Under the pieces are notes generated by a model, which was given only the letters and a program-made list of their open reading frames with translations, was not told where the DNA came from and made no database searches. This document shows, one piece after another, positions 1-8,841 of a stretch of 64,000 bases of DNA; the first letter of the stretch is position 1; every line of letters starts with the position of its first letter. The position numbers and the translations under genes were made by a program. This stretch comes from Acidobacteriota bacterium (GTDB lineage: Bacteria; Acidobacteriota; Polarisedimenticolia; Polarisedimenticolales; Polarisedimenticolaceae). The DNA lies in NCBI GenBank assembly GCA_029861955.1, contig JAOTYK010000005.1:62001-126000 (forward strand), given 5' to 3'.

Positions 1-3000
1 CGTCACCGGTCAGGTCGCCGATCGCGGCCACACTCGTGCCGAGTCGATCGCCCGCAGCGCCAGTGCTGTCGTTCAGCTCGCGAATGGTCGAGCAATCGGC
101 GCCAGAGACGACAAACACGGACCCCGCATCGCTCGCGGTGGTGTCGTTGAACGGAGCGCCAATCGCCAGGTCGCCTGCGCCGTCGGCGTTGACGTCGCCG
201 ATCCCGGCGACCGAAGTGCCCGCAGCGGCAAAATTCTCGCTCGTCGGCGTGGCCACGCAGTGCACCAGTCCGGTCGCACCGTCGAACACCGTAGCCGCGC
301 CGCTACCGTTGCCGACCAGGTCGCTCCCGGGAACGCCCGCCGCGTAATCGTCGATGCCGTCGAAGTTGACGTCGCCGAGCGAGGCGATGCTTGTGGCGAG
401 TGTGTCCTGGTAGACGCCGTCCGTCAGCTCGGAGACGCGCTCCGAGACCAGCATCGTAAAGCCGTCGTCGGGGATGCCGCTGCAGTCGTTGTCGATGTGA
501 TCGCAGGTCTCGGGGTTGCCCGGCTCGATCAGGGCGTTGGTGTCGTCACAATCGCACGGCGGGTCGACGCCGTCGCCGTCGCTGTCGGTCATGCCGGGCG
601 TGAAATCGATGCCACCCACGCAGTCGTCATCGACGCCGTTGCAGATCTCCACGGCGTCCGGGTTGACGCGGGGATCCTGGTCGTTGCAGTCGGCACAAAC
701 GCCGAAGCCGTCGCCGTCGACGTCCTCATTGTTGACGCCGTTGCAGTTGTTGTCGACTCCGTCGCACAGTTCCATCGCGTCGGGGGAGATCGCGGTCTCG
801 GCATCGTCGCAGTCCCCCTCATAGGGACTGATGCCGTCGGCGTCGCAGTCTTCTTCGATAGAGAACACGATCACGTGGCCGGCCTGGGCTCCTTCCAGGT
901 CGTCGGCTTCCATCGCGCTGGCCGCAAACTCGGAAACCCCGTCGCCGGACAGATCGCCCAGCGAGACGACGCGGCTCCCCAGTTCGTCACCGTCGCGCGG
1001 ATTCGTATCGAACAAGTGATGCAAAACCGCGGTGTTGCTGGAATCGAACAGGAACACCGCACCGGTGTCCATTCCGACATTGTCGGCGAGGTCCGCACCG
1101 ACGATCACATCGGGCAGGCCGTCGCCGCTGAGGTCCTCGATCGCGGCCACGCTGTTTCCGAAACCTGTATTGGTGGTTGCGGTGGGGTCAATCAGGCGGC
1201 GAAGGATCACTCCGGTCGCCCCGTCGAGGATCGGCACCGACCCGATGCGGAAGCCTCCGATGACGTCGTCGGGGGATCCCACCGCGATTTCGGAGACTCC
1301 GTCGGCGGTGATATCGCCGATCGCGGCGACCGAAATGCCGAAGTCATCGAAACCATCGCCATCCGCATCGACCCACTGCGCGTGGAACGAACCGTCGGCC
1401 CCGGAGAAGACGTACACCGCGCCTCGATAGCCGCCGTGGACGGTATCCGTATCGGGAGCGCCGGAAACGATGTCCGGGATGCTGTCGCCGGTCAGGTCGC
1501 CGGGCCCGGCAAGCGACGTGCCGAGTCCCTCGGCCACACCGGCGGGATCGAAGGCGTTGTAGAGCTTGCTCCCGTCGGCCCCCGAGAACACGCTGATCCC
1601 GCCGGTGAATCCTCCGGAGAGGCTAGCGCGTGTCGAACCGGCGGCGATGTCCGGGACGCTGTCGTTGTTAACGTCACCGAGCGAGGCAATGCTGACCCCT
1701 AGCTGGTCGGAGCTGTCCAGCAGCGGGTCGACCATCAGGCGAATGAACGCGCAGTCAGGTAGGTTAAACGCCGCGACCGCACCACTGTTGCTGAATGGCG
1801 GATTGTTGTAGTACGGAATCCCGACCACGAAGTCGTCGGTGGCGTTGCCGTTCAGATCGCCGTTTGCGGCGGCAACCGACCAGCCGAGATTGTCCTGGCT
1901 TGTTGGCGTGGGAAGCGTCGCCTCGCAGATCGTGCTGAAGTCCGCGCTGGACACGACCCGCACCAAACCGAGGTTGACCCCCGAGGCGAGATTTTCGCCG
2001 CGCATGCCAATGGCCAGGTCGTCGAATCCGTCGCCGTCGACGTCGCCCACGTTGGCCACATCGCTGCCAAAACGGTCCGCCGCCTGCGGGTCCTCGTGCT
2101 GCACGCGCCGCGCGTAGGTCGGGGTGGGGATGTCGTTGTCGATCACCAGGTCGCAGTCGTCGTCCACGCCGTTGCACTGCTCGATCGCGCCGGGATACGT
2201 GGTGTCGACCGCGTCGTCGCAGTCGTCGCAGAGCAACGCGCCGGGCAGGCAGCCGGGGTCGCAATCGGCGTAGCCGTCGGCGTCGACGTCGGGGCACGGT
2301 GGCAGGATCGTCAGTTGCTGGGTCGTCAAGAGACCGCGGTTGGATGCGTCGGACTCGTCCAGTTCGGGGATCTGACCGGAGGGTTCCGGACCCGTCGCCG
2401 GGTCGATGATGTAGAAGATGTTGTAGGTGTCGGGCGGGAGCGGTGCCAGGCTCGTTTGCACCGGGTAGTTGCCGACACCGGCTCCACCGAAGCTGGAAAT
2501 CCCGTTGAGGTTCAGCGAGGCGATCTGGATGTCCAGCCCGCTGGTGGTATCGAGAATGAGGTTCGTCGACGCCCACAGTTCGACGGTGAACTGAGTGTTG
2601 GTGAACGCGCCTCCCAGGTTGTCGAGGCTGACATCGACCCGCAGCTCGCCGTCCTCGATCAGCGTCGTGGGTGTGAAGCTCCCGTTGTCAAATGCCAGGT
2701 CCACCGCTACCGCTTGCAGGATCTCGGTCGCGAAGGCGGCCGTGTAGAGGTTTCCGATACCGATGGAAGGCGGGTTCGTCGGATTGCTGCAGCTTCGCCC
2801 GTTGTCTCGCGTGAACCACGTCAAGACGAAGACCTCGTCTTCCGCAAGGCTACTCTGTGGATCCGTCATCTGGAGGATCGCCGTCGACGTACACGCGACG
2901 GAGGACATCGAACTCGAGCCCTTGGAGCCGCCCTTCGTCCAGATGTTGTAGCCCTCGCCGTTCTTGCAGCCATCATTGTCGAAGTCGGCGCGACACAGGT

Positions 3001-4951
3001 TGTCGTCCAGCCTCGTACCCTCGTTCATGTTGTCCAACGCATTCGTCTGTTTGGTGGTAAGAAACTCGCCGTCCCAGAACTTCTCCAGCAGGTTGGCATA
3101 GGCGCGCGGAGTAGCCGAGTTGGGTCCCGCGGCGAAGGCACGCGCGTAACCGATGCGGTCGAAGTCCGGTATGTCTTCAGTGCTCGACAAACCGAAGAAG
3201 ATGCGTAGGTCGCCCCAGGGGTCCTCTATCCGCTGGCACGTCTCACCGGTGTCACAGTCCGAGACATCGTTGCAGCGGTCGCACGTGGTGTCGGGCACGC
3301 AGGTCGCGGGTTCCGCGCCCCCGACCACACAGGCGTTGTAGGCGTTGCCGCGTCGCCGCGGCCCAAAGGTGTGCCCCGGCGCCAGGAAATAGGACGGATC
3401 GGTTTTCTTGTCGTCGGTGTGTTGGCCGTTCCAGAAGATCAAGCGATCGACGTCGTGGATGCTGGTGACGATGCCCCAGCCCTTGCCCACGCCGTCGATC
3501 CCGGAGAGCCACTCGTTGAGGTTGGTCGTGTCGTGTGCCAGGCCGATTCCGGCATCGTCGATCAACGCCGAAGTCGCGGCGTTGTCGCTTTCGCTCATCA
3601 TGCCTTCGTCGAATCGGTCAAGGGTGAAGGAGTCCCCAAGATTGTTTTCTTGTCCCGGACTTCCGCTGGAAAACCCGGGGTTGTCCCGGTCATCGACGTA
3701 CCACGGCGCACCGGTCTGGCTGTTGTTGCTGTAGGCCAGCATCGTGCCCTCGTTGAGTGGGGCGAAGTGCCCAGCCTCCACCTGCATCCAGAAACGGATG
3801 TGCGGGGCGAGCTTGGCCGCGCTGGCCACGTAGAACGGCTCGTCCGCGCGGTAACTTACGGTCTGATTCGTGCGTAGATTCCGGGCGTGAAACCCGACGA
3901 TCCCTTCCACACCGTTGGGCTTGGTGACCTCGAACGCGTTGATCAGGTTGTTCAACCCGGTCGTCAACGCGACCGGGTTGCCGTCGGTCGGGATCTCGGC
4001 GACTTCGTTGAGCGATTTCCAATTGTCGCCCCAGACGCCGCTGAAGCGGACGTTACTGCTGGAATCAAGGAACACGTCGAGGTCGATCAGATGCGTATCG
4101 CTGTCCGAGTAACTCCCGTTGAGCGAGAGGAGGTCGGGTTGGTCCATGTATCGATCGAAACTCCAGTTACCGCCCGGGTAGTTGGCCAAGACGATGGCGA
4201 AGCGCTCCTCGCCGAAGAACGAGCTGTGGTAACGCTCGAGATCGATCACCCGACCGGCCAGCGGGTTGAGCAGGTCGGTCACGTCGGCGCTCTCCAGGTC
4301 ATAGTAGAGATGCGTCATCGGTTGTCGTTCGTCCTTGGTCCAGATCGCATCGAACCGCGTTTCGCCGGAGGTGGGGTTGGTGTGGGCTTCGAAATCGACC
4401 AGGGCGAAGCCCGCTCGAAGCTGCGCCTCCAGGGTCGCCTGAAGCGTTGTTTCGGACATATCGGTGTCGATCAGGTAATTGTGGTCGTTGCCGTCCTCCA
4501 GGAAGATCGCCGAGTACTTGCGCGACGCCCCGCCGTGGAACCCGACCTCGATATCCAGCCAGCGGCCGTCGAGTAGGTTCATGCTGGCGAGGAACGCGTC
4601 CCAGACCAGTTCGTCTTCGTGGATCAACGTGTACACGGTTCCCGCCACCGGGTAGAACACGCCGCTGAAGTTGGTAATCGGCCCGGCGCTGGTCAGCACC
4701 TCGATGTCGACGAGCTGGTTGCCGTTGCCCGTTTCCGTCGTGATCGTGTTCTGGAACGTCGCCAGGGACTGCTCCAGGTGGATCACCGCGTCGGACGTTC
4801 CGGTGCCGTTGATCGCCCGTTCGCCCGGCTCGACCTCCGAGTCACGGTCGACCACCGGGGCGATTTCCGGCGACTGAGCGATAGCCGGTGGCCCGGCGAG
4901 GAGACTCAATAGGGTGAAAAGCAGGATCGATCGGTAGCTGGACTGACTCAT
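1..4951 (-). CDS. Giant secreted serine-hydrolase / MopE / FG-GAP repeat protein, C-terminus beyond window
   Basis: One minus-strand frame stays open from ATG 4951 to the left edge (at least 1,650 residues; the stop is outside). AGGGAG precedes the ATG. Residues 1-26 form a signal peptide ending AIAQ. After an N-terminal part of unknown fold (about 27-350), a class A beta-lactamase/DD-peptidase-like domain carries all three family motifs: S377-A-A-K380, S455-D-N457 and K673-G-G. SDN to KGG is about 218 residues, roughly twice the class A spacing, because of an inserted Cys-rich stretch. Then come a CARDB-like adhesion segment (about 740-870), MopE-type metal-binding repeats (DADxDG, CDDxDD, CNGVDDDC) and FG-GAP integrin-like repeats (GDVDGDGxxD, AIGDLTGD) up to the edge, with a second MopE block near 1,330-1,480. 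It is probably a cell-surface or released enzyme with Ca-binding propeller repeats. Whether the serine hydrolase acts on peptidoglycan, beta-lactams or esters cannot be told. Confidence 0.88.
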   Translation of the reverse strand, partial: MSQSSYRSILLFTLLSLLAGPPAIAQSPEIAPVVDRDSEVEPGERAINGTGTSDAVIHLEQSLATFQNTITTETGNGNQLVDIEVLTSAGPITNFSGVFYPVAGTVYTLIHEDELVWDAFLASMNLLDGRWLDIEVGFHGGASRKYSAIFLEDGNDHNYLIDTDMSETTLQATLEAQLRAGFALVDFEAHTNPTSGETRFDAIWTKDERQPMTHLYYDLESADVTDLLNPLAGRVIDLERYHSSFFGEERFAIVLANYPGGNWSFDRYMDQPDLLSLNGSYSDSDTHLIDLDVFLDSSSNVRFSGVWGDNWKSLNEVAEIPTDGNPVALTTGLNNLINAFEVTKPNGVEGIVGFHARNLRTNQTVSYRADEPFYVASAAKLAPHIRFWMQVEAGHFAPLNEGTMLAYSNNSQTGAPWYVDDRDNPGFSSGSPGQENNLGDSFTLDRFDEGMMSESDNAATSALIDDAGIGLAHDTTNLNEWLSGIDGVGKGWGIVTSIHDVDRLIFWNGQHTDDKKTDPSYFLAPGHTFGPRRRGNAYNACVVGGAEPATCVPDTTCDRCNDVSDCDTGETCQRIEDPWGDLRIFFGLSSTEDIPDFDRIGYARAFAAGPNSATPRAYANLLEKFWDGEFLTTKQTNALDNMNEGTRLDDNLCRADFDNDGCKNGEGYNIWTKGGSKGSSSMSSVACTSTAILQMTDPQSSLAEDEVFVLTWFTRDNGRSCSNPTNPPSIGIGNLYTAAFATEILQAVAVDLAFDNGSFTPTTLIEDGELRVDVSLDNLGGAFTNTQFTVELWASTNLILDTTSGLDIQIASLNLNGISSFGGAGVGNYPVQTSLAPLPPDTYNIFYIIDPATGPEPSGQIPELDESDASNRGLLTTQQLTILPPCPDVDADGYADCDPGCLPGALLCDDCDDAVDTTYPGAIEQCNGVDDDCDLVIDNDIPTPTYARRVQHEDPQAADRFGSDVANVGDVDGDGFDDLAIGMRGENLASGVNLGLVRVVSSADFSTICEATLPTPTSQDNLGWSVAAANGDLNGNATDDFVVGIPYYNNPPFSNSGAVAAFNLPDCAFIRLMVDPLLDSSDQLGVSIASLGDVNNDSVPDIAAGSTRASLSGGFTGGISVFSGADGSKLYNAFDPAGVAEGLGTSLAGPGDLTGDSIPDIVSGAPDTDTVHGGYRGAVYVFSGADGSFHAQWVDADGDGFDDFGISVAAIGDITADGVSEIAVGSPDDVIGGFRIGSVPILDGATGVILRRLIDPTATTNTGFGNSVAAIEDLSGDGLPDVIVGADLADNVGMDTGAVFLFDSSNTAVLHHLFDTNPRDGDELGSRVVSLGDLSGDGVSEFAASAMEADDLEGAQAGHVIVFSIEEDCDADGISPYEGDCDDAETAISPDAMELCDGVDNNCNGVNNEDVDGDGFGVCADCNDQDPRVNPDAVEICNGVDDDCVGGIDFTPGMTDSDGDGVDPPCDCDDTNALIEPGNPETCDHIDNDCSGIPDDGFTMLVSERVSELTDGVYQDTLATSIASLGDVNFDGIDDYAAGVPGSDLVGNGSGAATVFDGATGLVHCVATPTSENFAAAGTSVAGIGDVNADGAGDLAIGAPFNDTTASDAGSVFVVSGADCSTIRELNDSTGAAGDRLGTSVAAIGDLTGD

Positions 4952-5096
4952 GGCGGAACTCCCTAGGACCCGAATTGGCCGGTTTCAGGGGTTCTAGAAC
5001 AGAGATCAGAGGAAGGTAACGAGCCTGGTGCCTTTTTTTTGCAGGACACTTGTTAACCCGCCAAGCAGACGGGTAAGAAAGAACCAGGAGGATTCG

Positions 5097-7832
5097 ATGC
5101 CCGAAGCCATGCCTTGCCCGAATTGTGGGAAACCCCTGCCCGTGGACGGCTCCGACTGCCCCGGATGCCTGCTCAACCTGGCACTGGAGACGTCCGCCGG
5201 GGACGATCACGAAACGCCCCACGATGGGGCCGGCGACGACCGCCATCGGCTAACCGTGGGTTCGCGGGTCGGTCCGTACACGATCGTGCGTGAACTGGGT
5301 GAGGGGGGGATGGGTGTGGTCTACCTGGCCGAGCAGAGCGAGCCGCTCAAACGCCGCGTCGCCCTGAAGGTCGTCAAACACGGGATGGACACGCGCCGGG
5401 TGGTCAAGCGCTTCGAGGCCGAGCGCCAGGCGCTGGCGCTGATGGACCATGCGTCGATCGCGCGTGTGTATGAAGCCGGCGAAACCGATGCCGGCCGGCC
5501 GTACTTTGCGATGGAGTTCATCGACGGCGAACCGGTCACCGCATTCTGCGACCGGCAGCGGCTGGATACCGCCGGTCGACTCGAGTTGTTCACACGGATC
5601 TGCGAAGGCCTACAGCACGCGCACCAGCGCGGGATCATCCACCGCGACATCAAGCCCTCCAACATCCTGGTCACGGATTCCGATGCCGGCTCGCAGCCCA
5701 AGATCATCGACTTCGGCGTGGCCAAGGCGACCGAACAGTCGCTCACCGACCACTCCGCGATGACCGCACTGGGCGTGCTGCTCGGAACCCCCGAGTACAT
5801 GAGCCCGGAACAGGCCGATCTGAACCCACTCGATGTCGATACACGCACCGACGTGTACTCGCTGGGCGTGGTGCTGTACGAGTTGCTCACCGGTGCGCTA
5901 CCGTACGACGCGGGTGCTTTACGCAAGGCCGCGTTCGACGAGGTCCGCCGCCAGATCAAGGAGGTGCGTCCTTCCAGGCCGAGTACGCGCATCAGCGAGC
6001 TCGGCAAGCGGGCCGGCGCCCTGGCGCAGTCCCGCCGCGCGGATATCTCGACGTTGACACGGCGGTTGTCCGGCGATCTCGACCTGATCACGATGAAGGC
6101 GCTGGAAAAGGAACGCGACCGGCGCTACAGCTCGCCGGTCGAACTGGCCGACGACATTCGGCGCCACCTGGCCAACGAGCCGGTACTGGCTCGACCGCCG
6201 AGTGCCGCGTATCAGTTGAGCAAGCTGATCTCGCGGAACAAGCTGCCGGCTGCCCTGATCATCGGCATCTTCGTTGCGGCGGTCGCTACCGTGATCGGGA
6301 TGGGGCTCTTGTACCGCAACGCCCAGATCAACCTGCAACGTGCCGTGCAGGCGGAGTCCGAGGCGCAGCAGGTTTCCGATTTCCTGGTCGGTGTATTCCA
6401 GGTCTCCGATCCGAGCGAGGCGCGCGGGAACGAGGCGACCGCGCGGGAACTCCTCGACAACGCCGCGGACCGTATCGGAGGCGATCTCGCCGACGAACCC
6501 GAAGTTCAGGCCACGCTGATGCTCACGATGGGTCGTGTGTACCGCAGCCTGGGCTTGCTCGATCAGGCGCTCGAGTTGATGCAAAACTCGGTCGAGCGGC
6601 GGGAAGCGCTGTTTGGACCGGATCACGAAACGGTGGCCGAGAGCCTGGCGACGTTCGCCGGGACCCAGACCACGTTGGCCAGGTACGAGGAGGCCGAAGA
6701 GAACGCGCGTCGGGCGCTGGCGATTGCGCAACGGGCCGATGACCCCACGCGGGCCTCACTGGGGCCCTTGCATGTCCTGCAAACGCTGTACTGGTTGTTA
6801 CGCGACTACGATCAGTCGCTACCGATCGCCCAACGGTTGGTGGATGCGTCCATTGCGGCCCACGGGGAAGTCAGCGAGGAAGCGGCGGTCGCGATCCGTT
6901 CCCTGGCTACCGTCAACATGGCGATGGACCGCATCGACGAGGCCGAAGACCTCTACAAGAGGGTTGTCGACATTCAAGAGGTCTTCTATGACGAGGAGCA
7001 TCCGGCCATCGCGAAGACCAAGCTGAACCTGGCCGAGCTTTATCGGCACGCGGCGCGGTACGAGGAAGCGGAGACGATGTTTCTCGATATCCAGGATCTC
7101 GAATCGCGCATCTACGCGGAAGACAACCCGACACGGGCGTTCGCTTTCAATAATCTCGGACTTGTGTACAAGCGCATGGGTCGTCACGACGAGGCAATCG
7201 AGCAGTACCGCACGGCGATCGCGATCCGCGAAGCGTCGCTGCCCGAGAACCATCCGATGCTGGCCTGGACGCTGGACAACCTTGGCCTGGCCTACCTGGC
7301 CGCCGGCCGGCATGACGACGCGGCGGCCGTGATCCAGCGTGCACTGGACATCGCCATGGTCGCGGTCGGTCCGGACAACGCCGACACCGGGATCGTCATG
7401 GCCAACCTGGCTCTCGTCCGCCGAGAGCAGAAACGGTATAGCGAGGCCGAACCCCTGCTGTTGCGCGTGCTCGAGATCAACATGAAGGCCTTCGGTCGCG
7501 AGCACGGCGTGACCGCGACTGCGCTGCACAACCTCGGCAAGTTACAGCGCCTGACCGGGCGGGCGGCCGAGGCGGAGAAAAACCTGCTGGAGGCAATCGA
7601 CATTTCCACCGACATCCACGGCGAGGAGCACCCGGACGTCGGCGATTCCAAGGCCGAGCTGGCCTACGTGCTGACGGATCTCGGACGACTCGACGAGGCC
7701 GAGGCGCTACTGCGCGAGGGGCTTCGTGTGACAGAGGCTTCGCTGGGGTCCGACCACGAAACAAGCGCATTGATGAAGCGTGAACTCGAACGCCTGCTGG
7801 GTCTGATCAGAGAATCGTCAGCAGGTACTTGA
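5097..7832 (+). CDS. Membrane Ser/Thr protein kinase with zinc ribbon and C-terminal TPRs
   Basis: The 911-residue Hanks-type kinase starts at ATG 5097, which has AGGAGG five bases upstream; an in-frame ATG at 5028 lacks this. A short zinc ribbon (CPNC near residue 7, CPGC near 21) opens the protein. The kinase core shows the GEGGMG P-loop (about 67-72), the VALKVV lysine, HRDIKPSN (about 181), DFG (about 204) and the TPEYMSPEQ activation end. One transmembrane helix lies at about 382-406, then the extracytoplasmic part is made of kinesin-light-chain-like TPRs (about 440-900; repeats with NLGLVYK, NLGLAYL, NLGKLQR). The expected role is phosphorylation of cytoplasmic targets in response to envelope signals. 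It converges on the ECF sigma gene with a 26-base overlap of the coding ends. This kinase-ECF pairing is common in Acidobacteriota and Planctomycetota, so a shared regulatory pathway is likely but inferred. Confidence 0.95.
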   Translation: MPEAMPCPNCGKPLPVDGSDCPGCLLNLALETSAGDDHETPHDGAGDDRHRLTVGSRVGPYTIVRELGEGGMGVVYLAEQSEPLKRRVALKVVKHGMDTRRVVKRFEAERQALALMDHASIARVYEAGETDAGRPYFAMEFIDGEPVTAFCDRQRLDTAGRLELFTRICEGLQHAHQRGIIHRDIKPSNILVTDSDAGSQPKIIDFGVAKATEQSLTDHSAMTALGVLLGTPEYMSPEQADLNPLDVDTRTDVYSLGVVLYELLTGALPYDAGALRKAAFDEVRRQIKEVRPSRPSTRISELGKRAGALAQSRRADISTLTRRLSGDLDLITMKALEKERDRRYSSPVELADDIRRHLANEPVLARPPSAAYQLSKLISRNKLPAALIIGIFVAAVATVIGMGLLYRNAQINLQRAVQAESEAQQVSDFLVGVFQVSDPSEARGNEATARELLDNAADRIGGDLADEPEVQATLMLTMGRVYRSLGLLDQALELMQNSVERREALFGPDHETVAESLATFAGTQTTLARYEEAEENARRALAIAQRADDPTRASLGPLHVLQTLYWLLRDYDQSLPIAQRLVDASIAAHGEVSEEAAVAIRSLATVNMAMDRIDEAEDLYKRVVDIQEVFYDEEHPAIAKTKLNLAELYRHAARYEEAETMFLDIQDLESRIYAEDNPTRAFAFNNLGLVYKRMGRHDEAIEQYRTAIAIREASLPENHPMLAWTLDNLGLAYLAAGRHDDAAAVIQRALDIAMVAVGPDNADTGIVMANLALVRREQKRYSEAEPLLLRVLEINMKAFGREHGVTATALHNLGKLQRLTGRAAEAEKNLLEAIDISTDIHGEEHPDVGDSKAELAYVLTDLGRLDEAEALLREGLRVTEASLGSDHETSALMKRELERLLGLIRESSAGT

Positions 7833-8520
7833 CCTCGACGTCCACGTCTGCGGGTTCGTCGATCGTATCGCCGACCTCCTCGCGCAGTGCCTTGCCGAAC
7901 TGGCGGCGCATGCGCGAGACGCTCATCTTGACCGCGGCCTCGCTGGTTTCGAGTTCCGCTGCGATCTCCCGGTACGGCTTGGCCCGCCCCGCCCCGGTCA
8001 GGTGTCCTGAAAGGAATTCGTAGGCTCGAAGCTTCCCCGCCTGTTCAAACTCGCTGCGAAGCCGCACGCGCGCGCGCTCGATCACGGCCTGGGCCCACTG
8101 TCGTTCATAGGCGCGCTCGGGACTCCCGTCGTCCACCGGCTCGTGACGGTAACGCCCCTCGGCCATGTCGATGTCGAGCGGCACTATCGGTTGTCCGCCA
8201 CCGCGCTTGAGAGCCGCCGCGTCGCGTCTCGTGTTGGCCAGAAAGTGCTTCATCGACACCAGCAGGAACGAACGAAACTTGCCCGCCTCGGGCCGCACGT
8301 CATCCAGGTAGTCCTTTTCCAGCAGCTTCAGAAAGTAACCCTGCGTCAGATCGCGGGCGGCATCAACAGCGTGTCCACTGCGGCGCACAAAGACGTAAAG
8401 CGGATACCAGTAGGCCTCGCACAGACCGGCCAGCGCCTCGGCCGAGCCGGGCTCGCCCTTGGCGCGGGCGGCGCGGATCACCGTCCAGCGAGTGGTCTTG
8501 AACTTTCCGGATGAAGCCAT
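7807..8520 (-). CDS. ECF-type RNA polymerase sigma factor
   Basis: The 237-residue protein has a sigma-70 region 2 (about residues 20-100: EAYWYPLYVFVRR, DLTQGYFLKLLEK, FRSFLLVSMKHFLAN) and a C-terminal region 4 helix-turn-helix (about 175-215: YREIAAELETSEAAVKMSVSRMRRQF). No anti-sigma gene flanks it. Instead the neighbouring convergent gene encodes a Ser/Thr kinase, the arrangement described for ECF groups controlled by kinases rather than by anti-sigma factors. The coding ends of the two genes overlap by 26 bases. The start at ATG 8520 opens MASSGKFKTTRW, typical of this subfamily. Confidence 0.93.
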   Translation of the reverse strand: MASSGKFKTTRWTVIRAARAKGEPGSAEALAGLCEAYWYPLYVFVRRSGHAVDAARDLTQGYFLKLLEKDYLDDVRPEAGKFRSFLLVSMKHFLANTRRDAAALKRGGGQPIVPLDIDMAEGRYRHEPVDDGSPERAYERQWAQAVIERARVRLRSEFEQAGKLRAYEFLSGHLTGAGRAKPYREIAAELETSEAAVKMSVSRMRRQFGKALREEVGDTIDEPADVDVEVKYLLTIL

Positions 8521-8841
8521 CGTGGGAAGATTAGACCGAACGAGGGCCGCTGCAAACTACTAATGATGTGTCGTGGCGACGAAGAGCGCGGGCAGGATGC
8601 AGTCGACCAGATTTATGATCTTCTCGATCCGCGTCTTCTTGGCCTCTGGGGCCGCCCCCCCGAAGTACACCGCCCCCACGAAAGAGAATACAGCCCGAGA
8701 TTGGAATCGGCTAGAAGGCACCGATCGATCTGAAGGTCAAAAACCACCTCCGACTCTTGCTCAGTTCACGTATTGTAGAGTGAGTCTGCAGGGGTCCGTT
8801 GACACGGGTGTCGGCATCGTCACGATCGAACGGGAGTCCAC
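8521..8841. other. Intergenic region without a convincing gene
   Basis: This 321-base gap separates the divergent sigma factor and PLP-enzyme genes, so it should hold both promoters. A TTGACA at 8799-8804 could be a -35 box for the rightward operon but no good -10 sits 16-18 bases on, so I do not call a promoter. A 90-codon frame (8573-8845) crosses it but shows no family features and runs into the next gene. Confidence 0.5.

Noticed and set aside
260-1702. Plus-strand 480-codon open frame
   Set aside because: It is the antisense of the FG-GAP/MopE repeat gene; Val/Asp-rich low-complexity translation and no ribosome site.
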